Assembly: GCA_964557845.1 (NCBI GenBank)
Contig: CAZLBV010000252.1
Location: 1-5,059, forward strand
Source of the DNA: CAZLBV01 sp964557845
GTDB taxonomy: Bacteria > Acidobacteriota > Aminicenantia > Aminicenantales > Aminicenantaceae
Direction: 5' to 3'
DNA length: 5,059 bases
A model generated the notes under the pieces. The model was not told the origin of the DNA and did no database searches. It saw only the letters and a program-made list of their open reading frames with translations. Position numbers and translations under genes: made by a program. Shown here piece after piece: positions 1 to 5,059 of the stretch. Within the stretch, counting starts at the first letter, position 1, and each line of letters starts with the position of its first letter.

Positions 1-719
1 ATGAATATATCATCTATACAGCCCATTGGGATCATTTCGGCAGGAATCCTGAACTGGAAGGCGATCAGATCTTCAATGGAGCCCTGGATAATGCCACCGG
101 AACGTCTGCTCTGATCGAGCTGGCCGAGGCTTATCAGCAGCTTGGCTCCCCTCCCCAAAGGTCTATTTTGTTCCTGGCAGTTACAGCTGAGGAACAGGGA
201 CTGCTGGGTTCGGACTATTATGCCACCCACCCTATCTATCCCCTGACACAAACTGCGGCTGTTATCAACATGGATGCCTTAAATATATACGGTCGCATGC
301 AAGATATCCGGATCACTGGTTACGGTCAGTCGGAGCTGGATGATTATGTCGAGGCGTATGCACAAGAGGTGGGAAGGATCGTTCTTCCTGATCCGACCCC
401 GGAAAAAGGATCTTTTTACCGTTCCGACCATTTTCCTTTCGCCAAACAGGGAGTACCGGCTTTGAGTGCCGGAGCAGGCATTCAGCATATAGAAAAAGGA
501 GAGGAATGGGGGCTGGCCCAAAAGGAAAAATATACCCGCGAAAGATACCATAAGCCTTCGGATGAATTTGATGACACCTGGGATCTGAGCGGTCTCGTAG
601 AAGAGCTGCATATGTATTTCATGTTAGGGTACCGCTTAAGCATGGAATCCACTTTTCCTAACTGGAAAGAAGGCAGTGAATTCAAGCTCAAACGGGATAC
701 TGACATGCAAAGCAGATGA
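1..719 (+). CDS. M28 family zinc aminopeptidase, C-terminal part (5' end outside window)
   Basis: The frame is open from base 3 to the TGA at 717-719 and gives 238 residues; the beginning of the gene lies to the left. The ATG at base 1 is in another frame that soon stops, so it is not the start. The M28 metal site is complete in visible-residue numbering: H8 in AHWDH, bridging D29 in NGALDNATG, the Glu pair E63-E64 in TAEEQGLLGS (general base, then zinc ligand), D91 in NMDALN and H183 in RYHKPSDEF. The SDHFPFAKQGVPA segment around residues 141-153 is also typical. The C-terminus matches the family's normal end, with a WKEGSEFKL-like tail, so the gene is intact here. Family knowledge: these co-catalytic two-zinc enzymes remove N-terminal amino acids from peptides and are usually exported or membrane-anchored, but the signal region is not visible. 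Substrate preference cannot be read from this part. The next gene is convergent, so this one ends its transcription unit. Confidence 0.93.
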   Translation, partial: EYIIYTAHWDHFGRNPELEGDQIFNGALDNATGTSALIELAEAYQQLGSPPQRSILFLAVTAEEQGLLGSDYYATHPIYPLTQTAAVINMDALNIYGRMQDIRITGYGQSELDDYVEAYAQEVGRIVLPDPTPEKGSFYRSDHFPFAKQGVPALSAGAGIQHIEKGEEWGLAQKEKYTRERYHKPSDEFDDTWDLSGLVEELHMYFMLGYRLSMESTFPNWKEGSEFKLKRDTDMQSR

Positions 720-725
720 TCATCT
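714..725. repeat. 12-bp perfect palindrome across the M28 stop codon
   Basis: AGATGATCATCT is its own reverse complement and contains the TGA stop at 717-719. It has no loop, so it is not a hairpin terminator. It may be a chance palindrome or a dimeric protein site; no function can be assigned. Confidence 0.3.
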
Positions 726-739
726 AAAACGCTATTACC

Positions 740-763
740 AGAAAGATGATTTCTCCTGTTTTT
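740..763 (+). terminator. Weak stem-loop followed by T-run, possible terminator of the M28 gene
   Basis: AGAAA (740-744) pairs with TTTCT (750-754) across the loop GATGA. Four bases later comes TTTTT (759-763). The stem is only 5 bp and A/T-rich, so it would be a poor intrinsic terminator. It is listed because it is the only terminator-like element on the + strand between the convergent genes ending at 719 and 800. A longer-range inverted repeat, AAAACGC (726-732) with GCGTTTT (771-777), encloses it. Confidence 0.2.
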
Positions 764-799
764 ATCAACCGCGTTTTCTTCTGACTTAGATCACCGGAC

Positions 800-1534
800 C
801 TAGTCAAGCGATTCTATCTCTTCCCCACACTGCCTGCATCTATAAACACGCAATAAGGGGCCACCTTTTTCAGGATTTTCTTTCTCAACTAACGCATAAT
901 CATGCTCTTTAAAGATTTTTTCGTTCCCGCAGACCTCACAACGTTTCAAAACCTCACATTTTTTGGGAAATTTTTTTATTGTTTTATACTTATGGTTCTC
1001 AAAAATAACTTCTTTTTGTTTTTTGCAGGCGCATAAGATATATTGCTCGCAGCCAAAAGTATATATTTTGGAATGGTTAAAAATATGTTTGGTCTTAGTT
1101 TCTTTGGCAAATTTACAATTCCGGCAGTAAACGGTTACCTGACATGGACCAGAAACTCTTTCCGCCCACTTATGTTCTTCCTTTTCAGTGATCTGCATGC
1201 CGCAATCTTTACATAATTTTTTTACGTAATGGTTCGTCCCATTTAAAGGAATAAAAATATTTCTTGATTCATCAGCTACATGCGGCCCTTCCCCTTCAAT
1301 TGTGTGGCCGCAGGCGCATTTAGCGGTATATTTATGCGATGATTCATTGATCGGAGTGTACTCATACTGATACTCATGAGCCCCCTTTTTCACCACCCTG
1401 GATCCGCATACTACACACTCTCTTATTTCTTTATGGAATTCATCATCAATCTGTTCATAGCCTATGGCCTGATCAGGATCGAATTTATGCCCCTTCAGGG
1501 CACATTTGGATAACAACTTAACCACATTGGTCAT
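800..1534 (-). CDS. Tandem Cys/His zinc-module protein, family not recognised
   Basis: The product is 244 residues, complete, from ATG at 1532-1534 to TAG at 800-802. The start is supported by AAGGAG 8 bases upstream. I recognise no named family. Nearly the whole chain is a repeated ligand pattern: a His (usually followed at +2 by an aromatic), then a Cys or His, five residues, then C-x(1-2)-C, often followed by Gly. Units by residue: H16/H34/C40/C43; H53/H67/C73/C75; H85/H102/C108/C111; H121/C131/C137/C140; H150/C162/C168/C170; H181/C193/C199/C202; and H211/C233/C236, which lacks one ligand. C11 lies before the first unit as C-x4-G-H-K-F, a form also seen in small prophage-type zinc proteins. 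The pattern recalls the C..CxxCG..GH-x-[WY] repeats of Firmicutes surface proteins, but there is no signal peptide or anchor, so a cytoplasmic location is likely. The chain is lysine-rich. By eye the gene is well below its neighbours in GC (about 35-40% against about 50%), suggesting a different origin. Zinc binding is an inference; nucleic-acid binding, metal storage or scaffolding are all possible. A real gene is near certain; the function is unknown. Confidence 0.85.
   Translation of the reverse strand: MTNVVKLLSKCALKGHKFDPDQAIGYEQIDDEFHKEIRECVVCGSRVVKKGAHEYQYEYTPINESSHKYTAKCACGHTIEGEGPHVADESRNIFIPLNGTNHYVKKLCKDCGMQITEKEEHKWAERVSGPCQVTVYCRNCKFAKETKTKHIFNHSKIYTFGCEQYILCACKKQKEVIFENHKYKTIKKFPKKCEVLKRCEVCGNEKIFKEHDYALVEKENPEKGGPLLRVYRCRQCGEEIESLD
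827..1504 (-). repeat. Seven degenerate C/H zinc-module repeats within the protein
   Basis: The repeated protein unit runs from C11 (codon 1502-1504) to C236 (codon 827-829). The leading His of successive units falls at residues 16, 53, 85, 121, 150, 181 and 211, a period of 29-37. Six of these seven His have F, Y or W two residues later; H85 is the exception. Cys pairs are CxxC in units 1, 3, 4, 6 and 7 and CxC in units 2 and 5. The ligand five residues before the pair is His in units 1-3, Cys in units 4-6 and absent in unit 7. DNA-level identity between units is not obvious, so the repeats are old. Confidence 0.75.
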
Positions 1535-1542
1535 AAGAGCGG

Positions 1543-1548
1543 CTCCTT
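1543..1548 (-). promoter_or_regulatory. Ribosome binding site of the zinc-module gene
   Basis: Read on the - strand this is AAGGAG, ending 8 bases before the ATG at 1534. It fixes the start and confirms that this AT-rich frame is translated. Confidence 0.85.
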
Positions 1549-1565
1549 AGCATTCCTTTCCATTG

Positions 1566-1583
1566 GTTATATTTTTATATAAC
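1566..1583. promoter_or_regulatory. Perfect AT-rich dyad in the divergent intergenic region
   Basis: GTTATAT (1566-1572) and ATATAAC (1577-1583) are exact inverted repeats around TTTT. The dyad lies 32 bases upstream of the zinc-module start codon. On the - strand it contains TATAAA (1574-1579), a candidate -10 box, with a weak TTTAAA (1597-1602) as -35 across 17 bases. It could be an operator over that promoter, a hairpin in the leader or simply A/T-rich promoter DNA. A second short palindrome, AAGTACTT, is at 1601-1608. Confidence 0.4.
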
Positions 1584-1602
1584 AAACTTATCTTTTTTTA
1601 AA
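1574..1602 (-). promoter_or_regulatory. Candidate promoter of the zinc-module gene
   Basis: On the - strand TTTAAA (1597-1602) and TATAAA (1574-1579) are 17 bases apart. The -10 matches consensus at 5 of 6 positions and the -35 at 4 of 6. In such AT-rich DNA this could easily be chance; transcription must nevertheless begin somewhere in this gap or within the first part of the divergent gene. Confidence 0.3.
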
Positions 1603-1657
1603 GTACTTCTTTATATCTCCCCTGGAAGAATCTTTGACATATGCGTATCCATTAATA

Positions 1658-1685
1658 TTGATTTTTTCCTTAAAAAGGATAAAAT
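1658..1685 (+). promoter_or_regulatory. Candidate promoter of the M16 protease gene
   Basis: TTGATT (1658-1663) and TAAAAT (1680-1685) are separated by 16 bases, matching a housekeeping-type promoter at 4 of 6 and 5 of 6 positions, about 65 bases ahead of the start codon. A perfect TTGACA stands further up at 1634-1639, but the nearest good -10 (TAATAT, 1653-1658) is only 13 bases away, too close for a normal promoter. Either may be used; the assignment is tentative. Confidence 0.3.
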
Positions 1686-1738
1686 TAATAATACCGGATT
1701 TAAGTAAAAACTTTATAGTGTTTAAAATCTTATCATCT

Positions 1739-1745
1739 AAGGAGG
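1739..1745 (+). promoter_or_regulatory. Ribosome binding site of the M16 gene
   Basis: AAGGAGG lies 5 bases before the ATG at 1751. It decides the start. The frame is open further upstream to a TTG at 1634, but the 39 extra codons have no such site and would bury the lipoprotein signal peptide. Confidence 0.92.
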
Positions 1746-1750
1746 AAAGA

Positions 1751-4570
1751 ATGACATTTCGCTTAAAGATCTATGTTTTTTTATTGGCTGCCGCACTTGT
1801 GCTTACCTTTGGGTGCACAAAAAAAGCGGCTGAAGAAGCCGAACTCAAGATCGATTACCAGCAGTACACCCTGAATAACGGCCTGGAGGTCATCCTGCAC
1901 GAAGACCGCTCAGATCCGATCGCAGCCGTAGCTGTTCAATATCATGTAGGCTCCAACCGGGAAGTTCCGGGCCTCACCGGATTTGCACATCTGTTCGAAC
2001 ACATGATGTTTCAGGAATCCCAGCATGTCGGCCAGGACCAGTTCTTCAGGAAGATCCAGGAAGTCGGAGGCATGCTCAATGGAGGAACCAGCCGCGACGG
2101 GACCATTTACTTCCAGGTCGTTCCCAAAAATGCCCTGGAAATGGTCCTCTGGCTGGAGGCGGACAGACTGGGATTTCTACGGCCGACCATTACCCAGGAA
2201 GCGTTTGAAAACCAGCAAAGCGTGGTAAAAAACGAAAAAAGACAAGGGGAAAACCGTCCCTACAGCTATACCACCCACATCATCGGAAAACTGCTCTATC
2301 CAGAAGATCATCCCTACAACTGGACCGTAATCGGCTCCATGGAGGATTTGACGCTTTCAACTTTAAAGGATGTCCATGAATTCCATCAGAAATGGTACCG
2401 CCCCAATAATGCGACCCTGGTTGTAGCCGGAGATTTTGATGTGGAGCAGACAAAACAGTGGATCGAAAAATATTTTGCCGAGATTGAATCCGGCGCAACG
2501 GTCGAAGACCCCAAACCCCGTCCCATAACACTGGATGATGTCAAGATGGCTTACTGGGAGGATAACTTCGCTAATTCACCTGAGTTGAATATGGTTATTC
2601 CCACGGTTGAGCAGTATCATCCCGATTCCTATGCCCTGGATTTTCTGGGGCAGTTATTTTCCTACGGAAAAAAAGCACCGCTCTATAAGGTCATTGTAGA
2701 AGAGAAGAAGCTGGCTCCCTCTGTCAGCGGCTACCATGGAACCAATGAGATCGCTGGTGAATTCCACATCCGGATCCGAACCTTCCCCAAAGTCAATCTC
2801 AACGATGTCAAAGCCGCCATTGAAGAAAGTTTCCAGAGGTTTGAGACCGATTCTTTTACAGAACAAGATGTGGAGCGTATTAAAGCTGGACTGGAAACTC
2901 AATTTTATAACGGTATATCTAGTGTATTATCGAAATCCTTTCAACTGGCCCGCTACAATGAGTATGCCGAATCTCCTGGATTCATAACAGAAGATCTCAA
3001 CCGTCTCAAAGCAGTCACCAAAGAAGATATTCTGAGAGTTTACGAAAAATACATCAAGGGCAAGCCCTATGTTATGACCAGCTTTGTCCCTAGAGGCCAG
3101 ACAGACCTGGTAGTGGATGGCACTGAGGCTTTTATTCTCGAGGACAACTTAGCAGAAGCTGAGAAGATCGCGGCGGAAAGACCTAAGGAAGAAGTCGTGG
3201 TCGAACCCATCCCCAGCTCTTTCGATAGAAGTGTCGAGCCTACCACGGGCCCTGATCCCCAAATCGCCCTTCCTTCGATCTGGAAGGATGCCCTGAGCAA
3301 CGGGATCGAAATTTATGGGATCGAGCATAAGGAACTACCGCTCGTCCAATTCTCCCTGACAATTCAAGGGGGACAGTTCCTGGATGATATGGAAAAAGCA
3401 GGGGTTGCCAATCTGGTTTCAGACCTGATGATGGAAGGTACCAAGACTAAAACACCGATTGAGCTGGAAGAAGCTATTGATGATCTGGGTGCCAATATTT
3501 TTATGTATACAGGAAGAGAAGCCATCGGTGTGCGGGTCAATTGTCTAGCCTCCAAATTCAATGAGGTTTTCCAGCTGGTGGAAGAGATCCTGCTGGAACC
3601 CCGCTGGGATGAAAAGGAATTCGAGAGGATCAAACAACAAACCATTGAAAATATCAATAGGAATAAGGTCAATCCCAACGCTATCTCTCAGAATGTTTTC
3701 AGCAAGCTGGTTTACGGGGATAATCATATCTTCAGCATCCCGACTTATGGTACCGAAGATTCGGTTAAGGGGATTACTATCGATGACCTTAAAAACTACT
3801 ACGAGAAAAACTTTTCTCCATCGATAACCCATATAAACATAGTGGGGGACATCTCTCAGATGGAAGCCATAAATGCCTTAAGTTCACTCGCGGAAAAATG
3901 GTCCGCCAAAGAAGTTGTATTTCCTGACTATGAACTCCCATCTCCCCTGGAAAAACCCCAGGTCTATTTTGTAGACACCCCCGGTTCGCAGCAGTCTGTC
4001 ATCATGATCGGTAATCTTTCCTTAACCGCAACCGACCCCGATTATTATCCGGCCGATGTCATGAACTATAAGCTGGGGGGAAGCTTCAACGGATTTGTGA
4101 ATTTAGTCTTAAGAGAAGAAAAAGGCTACACCTATGGAGCCCGAACCGGTTTCATGGGGAATCTCAATTCAGGAACTTTTTACGCATCCTCACAGGTTCA
4201 TTCTCAGGCCACATTGGAATCCGTTGAGATTTTGAGGGATATTATGACAAAGTATAAGGAAGGAATCTCGCCTGAAGATCTTGAGTTTACAAAAAGCGCT
4301 TTGATCAAGTCCAATGCCCGCAATTTTGAGACCCTGGGCAACTTACTTTTCATGCTGGAAAATATGGCTACTTATGGTTATCCTGAAGATTACATCAAAC
4401 AGCGGGAAACTTTCGTCCGGGAATTGACTCTGGAACAGCATCAGGAATTAGCCGAGAAATACATAAATCCGGAGAGGATGGTCTACCTGGTTGTAGGTGA
4501 TGCCGCCACCCAATTGAAAGCCTTAGAACAGTTGGGATATGGAGAAGTAACCTTAATCGAAAATAAATAA
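1751..4570 (+). CDS. M16 family zinc protease lipoprotein, fused two-half (M16B-type) form
   Basis: The product is 939 residues, complete, ending at TAA 4568-4570. Residues 1-22 form a lipoprotein signal: basic start, hydrophobic core at 7-20, then T-F-G-C with C22 as the lipidated residue. Position -3 is Thr rather than the usual Leu, so the lipobox is relaxed. T23 rather than Asp follows, which favours the outer membrane if the cell has one. Four M16 domains follow. Domain 1 (about 39-235) carries the inverted zinc motif H80-L-F-E83-H84 and downstream Glu ligand E162. Domain 2 (about 240-455) has a degenerate R/Y motif (V316, P323). An acidic, Pro-containing linker spans about 460-515. Domain 3 (about 515-715) has N554-L-V-S557-D558 in place of HxxEH, so it binds no zinc. 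Domain 4 (about 745-930) keeps the R/Y motif, R788 and Y795 in LREEKGYTYG. Each half therefore supplies what the other lacks, as in two-subunit M16B enzymes. These proteases enclose and cut peptides within a chamber; a peptide-degrading role in the envelope is inferred. The gene is monocistronic by context, divergent from the zinc-module gene. Confidence 0.95.
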   Translation: MTFRLKIYVFLLAAALVLTFGCTKKAAEEAELKIDYQQYTLNNGLEVILHEDRSDPIAAVAVQYHVGSNREVPGLTGFAHLFEHMMFQESQHVGQDQFFRKIQEVGGMLNGGTSRDGTIYFQVVPKNALEMVLWLEADRLGFLRPTITQEAFENQQSVVKNEKRQGENRPYSYTTHIIGKLLYPEDHPYNWTVIGSMEDLTLSTLKDVHEFHQKWYRPNNATLVVAGDFDVEQTKQWIEKYFAEIESGATVEDPKPRPITLDDVKMAYWEDNFANSPELNMVIPTVEQYHPDSYALDFLGQLFSYGKKAPLYKVIVEEKKLAPSVSGYHGTNEIAGEFHIRIRTFPKVNLNDVKAAIEESFQRFETDSFTEQDVERIKAGLETQFYNGISSVLSKSFQLARYNEYAESPGFITEDLNRLKAVTKEDILRVYEKYIKGKPYVMTSFVPRGQTDLVVDGTEAFILEDNLAEAEKIAAERPKEEVVVEPIPSSFDRSVEPTTGPDPQIALPSIWKDALSNGIEIYGIEHKELPLVQFSLTIQGGQFLDDMEKAGVANLVSDLMMEGTKTKTPIELEEAIDDLGANIFMYTGREAIGVRVNCLASKFNEVFQLVEEILLEPRWDEKEFERIKQQTIENINRNKVNPNAISQNVFSKLVYGDNHIFSIPTYGTEDSVKGITIDDLKNYYEKNFSPSITHINIVGDISQMEAINALSSLAEKWSAKEVVFPDYELPSPLEKPQVYFVDTPGSQQSVIMIGNLSLTATDPDYYPADVMNYKLGGSFNGFVNLVLREEKGYTYGARTGFMGNLNSGTFYASSQVHSQATLESVEILRDIMTKYKEGISPEDLEFTKSALIKSNARNFETLGNLLFMLENMATYGYPEDYIKQRETFVRELTLEQHQELAEKYINPERMVYLVVGDAATQLKALEQLGYGEVTLIENK

Positions 4571-4606
4571 CCTGAAAAAACTGAACTATTTGAAACATAT
4601 CGGGAT

Positions 4607-4634
4607 AGGGCCTGGTTTAGAAAAACCAGGCCCT
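4607..4634. terminator. Strong stem-loop between convergent genes, possible two-way terminator
   Basis: AGGGCCTGGTTT (4607-4618) pairs perfectly over 12 bp with AAACCAGGCCCT (4623-4634) around the loop AGAA. It sits 36 bases after the M16 stop and 46 bases beyond the - strand stop at 4681, where a shared terminator belongs. No T-run follows directly on either strand, so it is not a textbook intrinsic terminator; it may act as an mRNA 3'-end stabiliser or with Rho. Confidence 0.6.
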
Positions 4635-4680
4635 CCCCTGACTCTCTGACAAATCGGTAAAAAAATCCAGGAAGGCAGAG

Positions 4681-5059
4681 TTATTTGATCCGTTGAATAA
4701 TCTCTCCGGTATTTATATCCTTGAGGATCTCTTTGGTCTGACCATCAGGCATGTGCTCGCGTTTTACCAGGATATATTTTCCATCAATCAGTTTTTCTCC
4801 CGGAATTTTTTCCTGAGAAAGCTGATCTTTTATGGTTTCGGCCGCTTTCCATAATTCCAGCTTGACCGGTTCCCATCTACTGCTGGCTGCGCTTTTATAA
4901 CACGCGTCCATAATGGCATTGACCACATATCCATCGAAAAAGGTTTCTTTGGGCAACCGGCCCTGCTCCATGGCGTCAAACATATCGGTGAACATATGAT
5001 TATAACCCAGCTCATGCACCTCATCTCCCACCGGAAACAGCCATCCGGATTCGGCCTCG
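4681..5059 (-). CDS. Gfo/Idh/MocA-type oxidoreductase, C-terminal part (5' end outside window)
   Basis: The frame is open from the right edge to the TAA at 4681-4683 and gives 125 visible residues. A GTG at 5029-5031 is internal: the frame continues upstream through residues reading EAESGWLFP. Visible residues 5-70 match the C-terminal end of Gfo/Idh/MocA oxidoreductases as I know it: GWLFPVGDEV, then a Y-N-H-M-F-x-D-M-F segment, a G-R-L-P-x-E-T-F-F-D-G-Y turn, a helix with NAIMDACYKSA and the closing SRWEPVKLELW. The N-terminal nucleotide-binding fold and the catalytic E-K-P region are outside the window, so cofactor and substrate cannot be judged; the family mostly oxidises or reduces sugars, inositols and related compounds with NAD(P). 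A charged tail of about 55 residues follows (visible 71-125), with a KDINTGEIIQ-like end, longer than in minimal members. The gene is convergent with the M16 gene. Confidence 0.82.
   Translation of the reverse strand, partial: EAESGWLFPVGDEVHELGYNHMFTDMFDAMEQGRLPKETFFDGYVVNAIMDACYKSAASSRWEPVKLELWKAAETIKDQLSQEKIPGEKLIDGKYILVKREHMPDGQTKEILKDINTGEIIQRIK

Noticed and set aside
279..706. Two - strand open frames over the M28 gene
   Set aside because: The + strand frame carries the full M28 motif set; the opposite frames have composition typical of antisense shadows.
168..719. M28 peptidase starting at the TTG at 168
   Set aside because: The same frame is open back to base 3 and encodes AHWDH and NGALDNATG, essential parts of the metal site, so 168 is internal.
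726..777. Inverted repeat AAAACGC / GCGTTTT
   Set aside because: The arms are 7 bp with 38 bases between them, too weak and wide for a terminator; no second support such as direct repeats for an insertion.
1634..1750. N-terminal extension of the M16 protein from a TTG at 1634
   Set aside because: The frame is open, but there is no ribosome binding site at that TTG, the region is promoter-like AT-rich DNA, and the ATG at 1751 has AAGGAGG at 5 bases and begins a lipoprotein signal peptide.
1535..1750. Riboswitch or small RNA in the divergent spacer
   Set aside because: Apart from the short dyad at 1566-1583 there is no multi-stem structure or known conserved core; the length fits two promoters and leaders.
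2025..3832. Several open frames of 67-104 codons overlapping the M16 gene on both strands
   Set aside because: They are shadow frames of a strongly supported protein gene, lack ribosome binding sites that I can see and show no recognisable domains.
4681..5031. Complete small gene of 116 codons starting at GTG 5031
   Set aside because: The frame continues to the right edge with residues that fit the Gfo/Idh/MocA C-terminal domain; the GTG encodes an internal Val.

Overview
The window looks like chromosomal DNA from a free-living, probably Gram-negative bacterium. It holds a lipoprotein-type M16 protease, an M28 zinc aminopeptidase of a kind common in uncultivated lineages, clear AGGAGG-type ribosome binding sites and protein-coding DNA of roughly 50% GC. 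No gene fixes the phylum. The style of the two peptidases would fit groups such as Aminicenantes, Acidobacteria or the KSB1/FCB assemblage, but that is a weak inference.

Layout from left to right: (1) the C-terminal 238 residues of an M28 zinc aminopeptidase on the + strand, with the whole metal site visible; (2) a complete, AT-rich, lysine-rich gene on the - strand for a 244-residue protein built almost entirely from tandem Cys/His zinc-binding modules, of no family I can name; (3) an AT-rich divergent control region of about 216 bases with a ribosome binding site for each flanking gene, a perfect dyad and plausible promoter boxes; (4) a complete 939-residue M16 metalloprotease lipoprotein on the + strand, a fusion of two M16B-type halves; (5) a convergent intergenic region with a perfect 12-bp stem-loop; (6) the C-terminal 125 residues of a Gfo/Idh/MocA-type oxidoreductase on the - strand, running off the right edge.

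Strand alternates at every gene (+, -, +, -), so no two neighbours can share an mRNA and there is no operon. The two peptidases share a theme of peptide breakdown outside the cytoplasm, and the oxidoreductase is probably unrelated. The zinc-module gene stands apart by base composition, lack of an export signal and lack of a known family. It is the only part of the window that looks undescribed. No mobile element, CRISPR array, tRNA or rRNA was seen.
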